A DNA stretch of 64,000 nucleotides from Ashinkailepas kermadecensis (lineage: Eukaryota > Arthropoda > Thecostraca > Neolepadidae). The DNA is taken from NCBI GenBank assembly GCA_034440615.1, contig JAOTOM010005124.1:479001-543000 (forward strand), written 5' to 3'. The notes under the pieces are model-generated. The model saw only the letters and a list, made by a program, of their open reading frames with translations, did not search any database and was not told where the DNA came from. Below are positions 23,873 to 35,861 of this stretch, in pieces. Position 1 is the stretch's first letter. Each line of letters starts with the position of its first letter. The translations under genes were made by a program, and so were the position numbers.

Positions 23873-24009
23873 TCTCACCATTGACGTGCGGCGGCCAGTT
23901 GGGTGCATGGTGTGACCTGCTCATTGCTTGGGTCGTGGGTCATGGGTCGTGGGTACGTGTGCTCCGGTGCAGTCACAGTCGCGTCGGGCTGACGTGGCAC
24001 CCGGCTCAG

Positions 24010-24345
24010 GTCTGACCTTGGTCTGGCCCTCTTCCGGCGGCTCTGGTCTGGCCACAATCTGGCCGTGGTGTGGCTATAGTACGGCCGCGGTCTGGCCCTA
24101 ATCTGGCCCCATGGTCTGACCGCGATCTTGCCCTGGTGTGGCCGTGGTGTGACCATGGTCTGGCCCTGATCTGGCCCCATGGTCTGACCGCGATCTTGCC
24201 CTGGTGTGGCCGTGGTGTGGTCATGGTCTGGCCCTGATCTGGCCGCGATGCGGCTCTGATGTGACTGATCTGGCCCTGGTGTGGCCCTGACCTGGTCATG
24301 ACGTGGCTCTGATCTGGCCGAGGTGTGGCCATAGTACGGCCGTGT
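24010..24345. repeat. Degenerate 'ggtctggccctgatctggcc' repeat
   Basis: Loose repeats of ~12 bp with one longer block ('ccatggtctgaccgcgatct') present twice near 24109 and 24177. Confidence 0.85.
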
Positions 24346-25369
24346 CCCGTGGCCCCGCCCGGTCGGCTGACGGCAGCGACCAGAGCCAGAGCCGGTGGGA
24401 CTGCAGCACAATCCCTGCCGGGCGCCGGGCTAGCGCCGCCGTCGGCGTCAAAGTCTCCGCGCGCGGCGTTCTCCGCTAGGCGGCGCTGACGGCGTCGGCG
24501 CGCCGCCAAGTGGCTCGTCGAGAGGCTTCCGGCGGCCGTTCGATTGCACCACCGACATTGTCTGGTGCCGAGAAAGTGTTCCGACATAATGCCGGCATTT
24601 CGGCGCACCCGACGGCAGCCGGTGCGCCGCAACTGCCGCTACCACCGACCCCCGATGACCTTGGCCAATTTTCGGCCGGCCGGAGTGGCGGGTACGTTCA
24701 GGCACGCGCTGCGACGCCATGTCTCGGCTGCCTGCAGCGCTGGCTCTGATGAGGAGTGGCGACCTGGCCGCCGCTCCCCTTCACCTGTCGCCTCGCGCTG
24801 GCAATGGGGCCGGCCACGTGACACGTGTACCTCAACTCCTGCGGTGTGCCGATGCTGCGGGCCACGCGACAGTCTGACCTCAGTCTGACCTCAGTCTGAC
24901 CTCAGCCGCACCATAGTCTGAGCTCGGTCGCGCTGCAGCCTGACCTTGGTTACAGCACAGTCTGATCTTAGTCACACTGCAGCCTGCCCTGAGTTGCACC
25001 ACTGGCTGACATCGTTTACGCCACGGTTTGACCTCATGCACGCGGCAGGCCGGCCTCAGTTACGCAGCAGACTACCTCAGTTGTGCCACAATATGACCCC
25101 AGTTGTACCACAGTCTGACCTCAGTTGCACGGCAGTCCGATGTCTGTCACAGGGCAGCCTGACCTCAGCGGAACGTCAGACTGATATGGCTGACCGCGAA
25201 CGGTGGTGCCGCTCCGGGGGCAGCCGTCCGCCGATGTATGCCAGCGTCGCAGCTGGTCTGCGAACCTTCGGCACCCGGCTGACGGGCCGCTGACTGCGGG
25301 GTGTCGCGTGATGCGGACGAGCCGCGTCAGCTGTGGCGGCGTCTGTGCTGACCGGCCGTGTGGTTGCAG
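24346..25369. other. Spacer upstream of the first recognised exon
   Basis: Contains a degenerate ~25-bp series 'cagtctgacctcag' from about 24870 to 25170. The last 20 bases before 25370 hold a TGAC (A at 25351) and a 3' splice site 'gtggttgcag'. No start codon exon for the gene could be identified here. Confidence 0.55.
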
Positions 25370-25461
25370 ATCCGGCTGGAGCGGGTGCTGGGCGTCACCG
25401 TCAACAGCAACGCCGCCGTCGATGTGTCGCCGTCGGACGGCATCGTCGCCTACCCGGCAGG
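25370..25461 (+). CDS. WDR62/MAPKBP1-like protein, exon encoding the start of the WD40 domain
   Basis: This is the most N-terminal coding piece I can recognise of a protein homologous to vertebrate WDR62 and MAPKBP1. These are WD40 scaffolds that bind JNK-pathway kinases; WDR62 acts at spindle poles. The exon encodes 30 complete codons, IRLERVLGVTVNSNAAVDVS onward, plus two bases. It contains the family's conserved 'LE-VLG-T' opening and an 'AYPAG' end that continues as '[10 protein letters not shown]' in the next exon. Acceptor 'gtggttgcag', donor 'gg|gtgagt'. It ends with two bases (GG) of a glycine codon that the first base of 38772 completes. The 5' exon(s) with the initiator Met are not seen. 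No long uninterrupted frame exposes it, so it is easily missed. Confidence 0.88.
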
Positions 25462-25790
25462 GTGAGTGTCAGCCTGTCCACCCTCTACCCGGCAGGATAA
25501 GTGTATCCATCTCCACATGGAAGTTGTTTCCTGTCTACCCTCTCTACCCGGCAGGATAAATGTATCCATCTCCACCTAGGAGTTGTTGCCTGTCTACCCT
25601 CTCTACCTGGCAGGATAAATGTATCCATCTCCACCAAGGAGTAGTTGCCTGTCTACCCTCTACCCGGCAGGTAAGTGTGTCCATCTCCACTTGGGAGTTG
25701 TTTTCTGTCTACCCTCTCTACCCGGCAGAGTATCCATCTCCACTTGGGAGTTGTTTCCTGTCTCCCCTCTCTACCAACGGTGTAAGTGGA
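25451..25790. repeat. ~58-bp minisatellite derived from the exon 1 / 5' splice-site junction
   Basis: The exon's last bases 'tacccggcagg' recur at 25486, 25545, 25604 (one mismatch), 25661 and 25719, spaced 57-59 bp after the first 35-bp step. They are followed by donor-like 'ataagtg', 'ataaatg' or, at 25671, a canonical 'gtaagtgtg'. The remainder of the unit is 'tccatctccac-tgggagttg'. Decayed units continue to about 25950. See findings. Confidence 0.9.
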
Positions 25791-26084
25791 TCCGTTTCCA
25801 CCCGCGGGTTGTTCCCTCTCCATCTGGAAGGGTGTCTCCGTCATCGCCCGGAAAGGTGCTTGCTCTCCACCGGAGGATAAGTGTATCCCTGTCCGTCCGG
25901 AAGTTGCTCCCTCTGCACCCGGAAGGGTGTCTCCCTCCCCCGGCAGAATGGATGTGACCTCTCTGTCAGACAGGCTGAGCGTCCCTCGTTCACAATCGAC
26001 CTGGTTGTATATTTATCGGCTCGGCTGTTCTGGCAAGACTGGCTCTTGCCGCGAGGTCCGCAGTGACCTGGGTGACCTCGGTCA

Positions 26085-26345
26085 CCGTTTCCCTGTGACC
26101 TGCATTGACTCGGGTGACATTGTGTGATCTATACCGATTCGGGTGACGTGTGACCTACACTGACCCGTGTTACCTTGTGTGACCTACACTGACCCGGTGA
26201 CCTTGTATGACCCACACTGACCCGGATGACCGGTGGCCTACACTGACCCTGGTGACGTATGACCAACACTGACCTGGGTGATATTGTGTGACCCACACTG
26301 ACCCGAGTGACCTTGTGTGACCCACACTGACCCTGGTGACGTGGT
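26085..26345. repeat. Degenerate ~29-bp repeat
   Basis: Repeats of 'gtgacctacactgacccggg' with variable linkers, ~9 copies. Confidence 0.88.
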
Positions 26346-26564
26346 GACCTTGTACCCGGAAGACCGTGCTGTGTCCTGTGCCGCCCGACGGCGGGGTGCG
26401 GCGTGATTGGATCGCTACAGCCGCTGTGTATGGCCGGCTGCGATCTGCAGACCGGTGTGGCTGACCGCGGCCTACGAGGCCGCTCCAGGCCGGAGCAGCG
26501 TCACGAAGCCAGAGCGCAGATGCATGGAGGTGGTAGGAAGTTGGACCGATGGACGGTGGAGCTG

Positions 26565-27165
26565 AATCGGCGGAGTGGAGTTGATCGAGCAGGCTAGTGG
26601 GGCTGCTCCGGTGCAGTGGAGTTGATCGAGCAGGCTAGTGGGGCTGCTCCGGTGGAGTGGAGTTGATCGAGCAGGCTAGTGGGGCTGCTCTGGTGGAGTG
26701 GAGTTTATCGAGCAGAGCAGTGGAGTTGCTCCGGTGGAGTGGAGTTGGTCGGGCAGAGCAGTGGAGTTGCTCCGGTGGAGTGGAGTTTATCGGGCAGAGC
26801 AGTGGAGTTTCTCCGGTGGGGTGGAGTTGGTCGGACAGAGCAGTGGTTGGTTATTGGTTTTACGACACGTCGACTGTTGAGTCATATAGCGTCGCCAATC
26901 TCTCACGCCGATTGGTCGCGGGCGAAGAGTAGCGACAGGTGAGACTCGAACCCACAATCTTTCGACTGTGATACGAGCATCTTACCCCTAGACCACTCGT
27001 CCCCACAGAGCAGTGGAGTTGCTCCGGTGGAGTGGAGTTGGTGGGGCAGAGCAGTGGGGCTGCTCCGGTGGAGTGGAGTTGGTGGGGCAGAGCAGTGGGG
27101 CTGTTCCGGTGGAGTGGAGTTTATCGGGCAGAGCAGTGGAGTTGATCCGGCAGGCCAGTGGAGTT
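26565..27165. repeat. 41-bp minisatellite, ~11 copies, split by a SINE
   Basis: Unit core 'ggagttgctccggtggagtg' plus 'gggcagagcagt'. The array is interrupted at 26847-27004 by an antisense family-2 SINE and resumes in register afterwards. Confidence 0.95.
26847..27004 (-). mobile_element. tRNA-derived SINE, family 2 (antisense), inside the 41-bp array
   Basis: Full-length antisense copy ending in 'cctagaccactcgtcccc'. The 12-bp duplication 'acagagcagtgg' (26835-26846 and 27005-27016) is a variant of the array's usual 'gcagagcagtgg', and both flanks share the unusual first A. Confidence 0.94.
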
Positions 27166-28998
27166 GAATCCGCGGTGGGTAGATCAACGTGCATAGTGTA
27201 GTCAGGCCGGTAGAGGCGTGCTGCTGAACCTGCATCTGTAAAGTCGAAGTGATGGAGAAACAGGACCTGATACTCTACGTTTGCTGTGACATTCGCTTGC
27301 TCTAGTGGATGTAGTGAATCGAATTCGCGGGCGAGAGGTTGGCCGTGGTGGAGGCAAACAGCCGAATCGACCCATTTGGCGGGAGTTGGGTGCTTTGCCC
27401 GAATTTGAGCGTTCGAAGCACTCTGGGGTGTATACCATGTCCCCATGGTGTGCACCCCCATGGGGTGTACCACGTCCCCATGGCGCACTCGTGTTATGAG
27501 GCATGGACACGTCGAAACTACAATATCGACACTGTAACTGCGATGCCAGTACACCACAATATGGTCCTGTCCGGCCGCAGTTAATATTCACACACGTTCA
27601 AAGTGAACAGGGACGGGCTCAAAGCACGGCTGTGTCGGGCGTGATTCGGCGTGACAGGTATATCGATGACGTCACACGTGAGATGACCTCGGCAGAGGTC
27701 GTGTGTGTCGGAGGTGCCGGCGCACGAGTGCACGCCGGCTGACTCATGACCTCGCTGCTCTGCGTTCTGTCGACGCGGTGGGTGCCGTGTTGGCCGTCAC
27801 CTCTGCCATGTCGGTCACCGCTGCCCTGTTACTGCGTCACGGCACCGTCACGGCCGTTCTCCGCGCTACTGCTGTACCGCTGTCGCTGTCGTCACGTGAC
27901 ATTGTTACGCAGCTACTGCTGTGACACATCGGCTACTGTCGCTCCCTGACGCTCTTTTGCTGCTGCTGCAGCTGCTGTGTTGCGGCCGAACATAGCAGCC
28001 CACCCGTTGACATTTTAACTTGCCATATTATCGTCGCTATTAGCCTGTCGTTGCTGTTGCTTTCTGATGCTGCGATATTGTTGCCGGTCTTCCGCTCTTC
28101 CGTTGCTGTTTTCCTGCCGCTGTTTCCTGTCTATGCCGTTCTCTCCGTTGCTGCTGTTGCGCCGCTGTTGGTGCTGTGCGTGCAGCGTTGCTGTGCCGTG
28201 CTGTTGCCGTTACGCCAATGTTGCGGGGCGCCGTCGGTCGCTGGGGCCATTGACTGGCGGTTTGGCGCTCCATTAGACGAGACAAACTGGCCGGGGACGG
28301 GCCTGGTTTGTATGGCCCCGTCTAGCCCCGCTGGCCGGGGACGGGCCCCACTCGCGACGGCACCGTCTGGCCCCGCTGACCGGAGTCAGACGGTGTTCTG
28401 GGCAGCCGTCACGGCTCACAAGTCACGACTCACGGGCCGGCCCCTGTTGGACAGCCGGCGCACTGGAGCGCACCGCGTCGGTGTGATGCGACACGTCTGC
28501 GCCACGGCAGTGTCCGCCAGCCGGAGCGCGTCGGTGGTGAGCTGGCGGCGGGGAGGTGGGACACGGGCCAATCGTCGGCTGGTTAGGTGGTGTGTGTAGG
28601 GGAGCAGAGGGCTTATCTGGTCCCCACCAGCCTGGCTGAGAGTACGAATATCATGGCTCAAGGAGAATACTGATCAAAGAAAGGATCGATGAAATTGGGA
28701 TCATTTAAAGAAAAAAAAGAGAAGAAGATCGCTTGATGGAAAGATCGAGCGAATGTCACTTATCTGGTCATCTCCATGTCCCTCTTCTCGTGATTTGGTC
28801 ATGTTACCCATTGTCCCGGCTTCCGGCTCCAAGTACTGTCGCCTCAATCGCGAATGTCTAGCCAGAAGTGGGCGAAGCGCCGTCAGACTGACAAACGCCT
28901 TACATCCATCCCACACCGTACAAGTCTCGCTCCCCGGTGCACGCCTGTAGCTATGACTTGCGACGTGTCCGAGCGTCGCTGGCGATAGGTGTGAACAT
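27166..28998. other. Intronic spacer, no gene recognised
   Basis: Mixed unique sequence. A local palindrome with arms 'ccatgggg' (27458-27465) and 'ccccatgg' (27476-27483) lies in a 'ccatg'-rich patch (27430-27485). 27700-28240 is rich in 'gctgctgttgc'-type triplets. None of the open frames has a recognisable domain or splice context. Confidence 0.5.
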
Positions 28999-29039
28999 GC
29001 GACCATGCTGTTGTGTATCAGTGTCACGTGTCACGTGTC

Positions 29040-29590
29040 TGCTCATTTCGGCCGCCGTACATGTGCCTGCCACTGCTGCTTTGTGTCCGTGTGTGTGACA
29101 GGGGATGCAGTCGGCTGGCACTGTACGACAGGCCGTGTGTCTGTGTATATGTCTATCACTGTTATCACTGTTGCGGTGTGTCCGTATGTGTGGCAGGGGC
29201 TGCAGTCGGCTGGCACTGTACGACAGGCCGTGTGTCTGTGTATATGTCTATCACTGTTGCGGTGTGTCCGTATGTGTGGCAGGGGCTGCAGCTGGCTGGC
29301 ACTGGACGACAGGACGTGTGTCTGTGCATGTATCTGACACTGCTGGTGTATGTCCGTGTGTATGATATTGCATGCGGTCGGCTGGCACTGGGCGACAGGC
29401 CGTGTGTCTGTGCACGTGTCTGCCACTGTTGTGATGTGTCCGTATGTATAGCAGAGGATGCAGCCGGCCGGCACTGGGTGACAGGCCGTGTGTCTGTGCA
29501 TGTCTGCCGCTGCTGCTGTATGTCTGTATGTGTAACAGGGGATGCAGTCGGACGGCACTGGGCGACAGGCCGTGTGTCTGTGCACGTGCT
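29040..29590. repeat. ~85-bp minisatellite, ~7 copies
   Basis: Units contain 'gacaggccgtgtgtctgtg' and 'gatgcagtcggctggcactg', spaced 83-94 bp. Fairly diverged between copies. Confidence 0.92.
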
Positions 29591-29634
29591 TGCGTCACAT
29601 GCCCGGTGTGGTCTGTCGCTCCTACTCCCAGACA

Positions 29635-29790
29635 GCGCGCGTGGTGAATGCTGAGATCGCGTGCGGCTGCGTCCACTTCCTGGTGCAACCCCGGCGCCGT
29701 GATCAGCGCGCCTGGCGCCTGGCGCACCGACGCGCGCGTGGTGAATGCTGAGATCGCGTGCGGCTGCGTCCACTTCCTGGTGCAACTCCA
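29635..29790. repeat. 98-bp tandem duplication
   Basis: 'gtggtgaatgctgagatcg' through 'tccacttcctggtgcaac' occurs at ~29641 and ~29739. Confidence 0.9.
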
Positions 29791-29799
29791 GCGAGCGCC

Positions 29800-30600
29800 A
29801 TCATCAGCACTAGAGGTGGCAAATACTGGAAACTTTGGAACCGAAAACTGGGACCGGCCAGTCTGATGTGAAGAAGCTCGGGTGGGCTCGGTCAAGATGA
29901 ACTGAAGCCCGGTGAAATGACCAGTTTTAAAACAAATTTATAAGCAGTACCGTTGGTTTTTTCTGCTTAATTCAGGTCAAATACCCAGTTCACATCAACT
30001 TGGAAATCGTCTGGAGTTGTGCCATTTCTTCGAAGGGACACCACTGCGAATGTACTTTGAGGGTCGCCTTCGACTGACAATTTGTTGATTGCGGGAGGGA
30101 GCGGGGTGCATTCGAGTAGACTGAAGGCGCGCCTTTTCCTGGAGGGTGCCTTTTCCTTCCAGTGGGGTGCGCCATCCTCTCCGAGGGGCGCCTCGGGCTG
30201 AAAAATCCGCTGAGACGGATGGGGGAGGGTGTGCAGCAGAGTGTTCTCGGAGAGGCGCCTTTTCTCGGCCGGAGTGGCGCCACCTTCCATGGGGAGGAGC
30301 ACATACCCCCAGTGCCCCCCGTATCCGCGCCTGGGTAGACACCGACCATAACCCTCACCAGCACGGGGAGACGAACCCACATAGGTTTTTTCGAGGCTAA
30401 CTTCTGACGGACTGAACGGATCGCGCTCAAATTTTGCACAGCCTGAGGCATCCTATTGTCTCTTGGTAAGAGACATTCCCGACCCTGTGGCGAAGAGCTG
30501 GCTACTGCACTGCTATTGGAGTATTTCCTCGTTGATTTTGGTCAACCAAGACGTGAGTCACAGGGGCGCTAGGTGACCGGTACCACCTGAATATGCCCTA
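29800..30600. other. GC-rich block of unknown origin
   Basis: From about 29967 to 30451 all three minus-strand frames stay open for more than 100 codons, without any tandem repeat to explain it. The block contains repeated 'gcgcctttt' / 'gcgcc' words. I recognise no domain; a decayed transposable element is my best guess. An antisense 'ctgtgcaaaatttgagcgcg' lies at its edge (~30420). Confidence 0.4.
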
Positions 30601-32340
30601 CGGCAATGAACTGGAAAGAGCAACGGGTATTCGTATTAATGCAACTGACACTGCACATAACAATAACGCATGACCATGATTAAACAAGGATCGCTGAAAA
30701 GAAGGTAGCGTAGCAACAGCTACAGGAGTCGACAATCAGATGGTGACGTAATGCAATTATGCATGGTGAACATTATGGACAGCTTTGCTCTTGGATACCG
30801 TTGTTTGTGTATTAATTGGACTTATGGTTCGAATGTATCTATATTTCTAAGGCGTAATTCTGCCAACCTACGTACAACTTTCTAGAATTACCTTTCTTGT
30901 CCATCTCGTCATCTCATGACATCACGTACTGATTGACATCACGTACCACGATGGAAGCCTGGGATGCTATTTTCCATCAGGTGTGCACTAATGACAAGTC
31001 GTGCAAGAAATTCAAGTAGCCCAGGGTTGGAATGTCCAAGCATCAGAAAGCCCAGCAGCCAATAATTGGTCTGTGGAACGAGGGCCGACCCGAACATGAA
31101 TTGTTTTCAATCCTTGCAGTCTATATTTATGAAACATTTTGAGTGATATGCTTTAAATACACTTATGTTATGGGTAGTAGTAAAAAGTTTTAAAAAAGGT
31201 ATAAGTAAATAGATGGGTCTGTGCTTTGTACCTACTATTGGTACCTGCTGCAATGAGTGAGTTGGAAGAAATATAAATAATAGAATACGATATTCCAACC
31301 TGTTTTCCGGCACCAAAGCCTTTAACAAACATTAAATGATGATAACACTAAGTAATAAGAACTAATTATGGTGGCTGAGGGTTGGTTGCCAATAATTTCT
31401 TTGATGCATGATGCTGTTCGAGGTTTGTTGTGCTTTCAGTGCATTCATTGACGATTAATTACTTAAGATTGTATGTTCGGTAGCCTACAGCTAACACCAA
31501 GTCCTCTTAATATCAAGGATTATAGTATGAAGACTAAAACGACGCAACCACCGGTTGTAGAACAGGCGATCTGACCATGGAATATGGGTTGTCGAGGATG
31601 TAATGTGAAGTTTGAAGAATGAGGAATATTGGATTTTGAATCGTGAACCTAATAGTAGAATGATGTGGTGTGCAGTGTATTTCATAGTAGGCAATGACGA
31701 ATTAATCGAACCTTGTCTATGGCTGCAATTTTGTTTTATTAGGCAGGTAAGTATTACGTTGTGAGTTTTAATAGCTGCATTCTTTCGGAATCACATTAAT
31801 CATGGAAGCCTCTTTATATATAAACATATAAAAGTATAAAAATACAATATACAAATAGCCTCTTTTTGATGGAAGGCTTGCTTTTTCCTTGCATTGTCAT
31901 TCAACAAATATTGAAGACAATGATGCACATTGCCCATGCAAACATGGACAAAAAGCAATAGCATTGGTACGTCTTTTTAATTAATTGTGCTACAATGCTA
32001 GTCTTATGCCATGTGTTGGTTATTTTAACCTGGTTCCAGCCATGTTTTACTGTTCGATATCTGGAAAAGCCCACTGTAATTTTCTTGGATTGATTGCGTT
32101 GCATGAAGTCTTACTTTTGAGAGATGCATGTCATGGATATGATTTACCGATCTACTAATTCATGGTGATCTGCTGTCTTCAGCAGGTAGCATGCCAGGAT
32201 TTTTTTGAAATATTGAAGGATCTATCATTAAGTTGTTCAATGCAGATGGCAAAATTGCTGGCTGGACTGTTGAAATGGACCTCAAGCTAGCACGAGGATT
32301 ATCCTCATCAGCCTTTTTGGACGGTTTATATTTATAAAAA
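30600..32340. other. Large AT-rich, array-free island
   Basis: About 1.7 kb of AT-rich unique sequence, the longest stretch in the window without tandem arrays. Only short open frames; no splice-flanked conserved exon, tRNA box or inverted termini recognised. Confidence 0.6.
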
Positions 32341-33089
32341 CATATGTAATGAACCGACAGACCGGTTGAAAGACCGGCGTATTTCCCAAAGACCAGTCAA
32401 AAGGCCGGCCAGTCCTGGCCGGGCTCTGGGTCCCTGCATTTGCCACCTCTCAGCACCCCTGTCGCCTGACGCACCGATGCGCGCGTGGCCGCCGACCGTC
32501 GCCGCCTCCCGAGCACTAACGAGTCCTCCAGATCTGACACGTCTGCGTAGACTCTCACGTCTATCGAGCCATCGACGTCTGGAAAATCCCGCCGTCTGTG
32601 CGGACGTATGACGTCATACGCAGATGAAGTGGCGGAGGTGGCACGTTCGCTCGACTGACGGACGCTCCGGAACGCTCACGTCTGCCCAGGGCATCAGCGA
32701 AGCGGCAACAGGGGCCACCACGACGTCCCGTGTTTTCCAGTCGTGCCGTATTGTTGGCTGCGAGGGACAGCGTGTCTCAACTGGTTCGTTCCGTATGAAC
32801 GGCTCTTCCGCATGAAAGGATGTCTGCGGATGTTGTGAAACATAGCAGCTCAACGCCCGTCTGCATTTCGTGGTACCTTCGTGACGGCCTATGGCGCGCG
32901 CGCGCCGCGAAAGGAATTCGTTTTTATGGACCGTAGTCTTTTTGAGCTTTCGCCTGTATTCAGTGGGGGCCTGATGGCGCACGTTGGGCACGTCGTTCTG
33001 AACCGCGGTATGTTGATCAATGGCTCTTGTACCACGCCTGGCAGAGCTCATGACTGCAAGGTGAAGGCGGTGCTGTGATCAGTACCGCC
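32341..33089. other. Intronic spacer, no gene recognised
   Basis: Begins with 'gaccggttgaaagaccgg' repeats, then unique sequence. Frames on both strands (e.g. 32614-33051 minus) have no recognisable domain. Confidence 0.5.
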
Positions 33090-34745
33090 GAGTGGGCGGC
33101 GGAGTCCTCAGCCTGGGTTGTCCGGGCCCACTGCCGGGGATGTCGGGGCCCACGGCCGGAGATGTTGGGGTTTACAGGCGGGGACGGCGGGTTTCACAGC
33201 CTGAGATGTCGGGGTCCACGGACGGGGACAGGGATGGCGGAGTCCGCACCCGGGAATGTCTGGGTCCACGGACGGGGACAGGGACGAAGGAGTCCGCACC
33301 CGGGAATGTCGGGGTCCACGGACGGGGATAGGGATGGCGGAGTCAACACTCGGGGGTATCGGGGCCCACTGCCGGGGATGTCGGGGTCTATGGACGGGGA
33401 CGACGGGTTTCACAGCCGGGAATGTCAGGGTCCACGGACGGGGCTGTTGGGGCCCACGGACGGGGACGGCGGAGTCCTCAGCTGAGGATGTCGGGATCCA
33501 CAGATGAGGATATCGGGGTCAACGGACGGGGATGTCGGGATCCACAGTCAGGGATGCTGGGGTACACGGACGGGAATGTCGGGGTCAGTAGCCGGGGATG
33601 TCTGGGCCCACGGACGGAGACGGCGGAGTCCTCAGCTGGGGATGTCGGGGCTCACTGCCGGGGATGTCGGGGTCCAATACCTGTGGTGTCATGGTCCATA
33701 TACGGGGATGTCATGGTCCACATACGGGGATGTCATGGTCCACATACGGGGATGTCATGGTCCATATACGGGGATGTCATGGTCCACATACGGGGATGTC
33801 ATGGTCCATATACGGGGATGTCATGGTCCACATACGGGGATGTCATGGTCCATATACGGGGATGTCATGGTCCACATACGGGGATGTCATGGTCCACATA
33901 CGGGGATGTCATGGTCCACATACGGGGATGTCATGGTCCATATACGGGGATGTCATGGTCCACATACGGGGATGTCATGGTCCACATACGGGGATGTCAT
34001 GGTCCATATACGGGGATGTCATGGTCCACATACGGGGATGTCATGGTCCACATACGGGGATGTCATGGTCCACATACGGGGATGTCATGGTCCATATACG
34101 GGGATGTCATGGTCCACATACGGGGATGTCATGGTCCACATACGGGGATGTCATGGTCCACATACGGGGATGTCGGGTCTCACTGCCGGGGATGTCGGGG
34201 TCCAATACCTGTGGTGTCATGGTCCATATACGGGGATGTCATGGTCCACATACGGGGATGTCATGGTCCACATACGGGGATGTCATGGTCCACATACGGG
34301 GATGTCATGGTCCATATACGGGGATGTCATGGTCCACATACGGGGATGTCATGGTCCACATACGGGGATGTCATGGTCCATATACGGGGATGTCATGGTC
34401 CACATACGGGGATGTCATGGTCCACATACGGGGATGTCATGGTCCATATACGGGGATGTCATGGTCCACATACGGGGATGTCATGGTCCACATACGGGGA
34501 TGTCATGGTCCACATACGGGGATGTCATGGTCCATATACGGGGATGTCATGGTCCACATACGGGGATGTCATGGTCCACATACGGGGATGTCATGGTCCA
34601 CATACGGGGATGTCGGGTCTCACTGCCGGGGATGTCGGGGTCCACGGACGGGGATGTCGGGGTCCAATACCTGGGATGTCATGGTCCGCATACGGGGATG
34701 TTGGGGGCCACTGCCGGGGATGTCGGGGTCCACAGACGGTAACGA
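33090..34745. repeat. 22-bp minisatellite with GC-rich edge variants, ~75 copies
   Basis: The core (33690-34615) is 'gtccacatacggggatgtca' plus 'tg', with 'catatac' variants. The flanks use a related 'gtccacggacggggatgtcg' unit. A distinctive run with 'cactgccggggatgtcgggg' recurs at 33653, 34181 and 34621, i.e. 24 and 20 units apart. Frames of up to 495 codons on the + strand are repeat artefacts. Confidence 0.97.
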
Positions 34746-34865
34746 TGGAGTGTCCTCACAGCTGTAGACAGTTAGTTTCCCTAGAGCTGTTGTCCTCGAG
34801 GGACATTCAGGACGGTGCGGTGTCGTTCGAATCCAACCATCACCCACTGCGACTCGCAACCGAGG

Positions 34866-35040
34866 GTCGTGGAAGCTCAGTCGGTAGGGCGTTGAATTCT
34901 CGATGGTAAGATCGTGGGCTCGAATCCCACAACCGGCGGGATTACCAGGTACACACGCGACCATTCCGCATGAGTGGTTGGCGACGCTATCCGACATAGC
35001 AGTTGAATGCGTCGTAAAAGAACTCAAGGCTCTTCTTGGC
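34866..35040 (+). mobile_element. tRNA-derived SINE, family 3
   Basis: The head has A box 'agctcagtcggtagggcg' (Lys-tRNA-like) and B box 'gggctcgaatcccac'. The body contains 'ccggcgggattaccagg', then 'ttggcgacgctatccgac' and the tail 'gcgtcgtaaaagaactc'. Flanking duplication not convincing, so the exact ends are uncertain. A tail-only relative lies at 47402-47465. Confidence 0.85.
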
Positions 35041-35861
35041 AACTGGCGACCGGCCAGGCCAAATCTGTAGACGGGCACGCGGTGCACGCGACATGTGCCG
35101 GCGGCGGCCTCTGGCGCTGCTTAATGTGGCTGGGTGGCGCTCCTCGGCAGCTGCCGCAGCCGCCGTATAAGGCCGGCCAGCTCGGCTGCCACGCCGCGCT
35201 CCACCTCAGGAATGGGATGCGCGTGCGACAACGTCCGGCCACCAGCCAGTGGCGCGTCTGGGCCGTGACGTGGCCGACGTCGAGTTGGCTGGGCGCCCCA
35301 CCTCTTCTCCTTCCCTCTGGCAAGGTCGTGATCCGCTCAGATAACGTGAGTGTTTGTTGAGTGATTGGTGTTTATTCATGAGCCGATTGTTGGCAGATAT
35401 AGTGGGAGGTTGGGCGGTTTTATCGGCTCGCGCTGCTGGCCGGTGCTGACTCAGGGGCGAGGTCGTGCTCGGAACTTGGCCGACCTCGCGTCTGTGAGGT
35501 CCTGGCCACCCACCCTGCCTCCTACCCTGCCCGGCACTACGTCTACTCAACTCCCCACCCTGCTCATGTTCTGTCGTCGCTCTGACTGCTGCTCTGCGTG
35601 CTGCTGTGACCACCACCCGGCCCACCGACTGCCCCGGCCTGGCACCACTCAGCCTGTCGCGGTGGCCATCTCTCGGCCCGCCGACCTGCCCGGGCCCCGC
35701 GCCGCTCGCCACTCGGTCTGCGGCCGCATTGGTCGTGCGATTGTCGGCCGACACGACCTCCCGCTGTTCAATTATTCATCGGCGCTGGAGCGGCCGGCGA
35801 TCCGACCCAATGGCCGTAGCCGCCGACAGGGGCCCCGGCAGCGGTGCGCGTCTGGCCAGAG
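35041..35861. other. Intronic spacer, no gene recognised
   Basis: GC-rich unique sequence; long chance frames on both strands without recognisable domains. Confidence 0.5.

Noticed and set aside
33422..34909. Frames of 389-495 codons across the 22-bp array
   Set aside because: The three frames encode the same 22-residue cycle shifted, a signature of a non-coding array with a stop-free unit.
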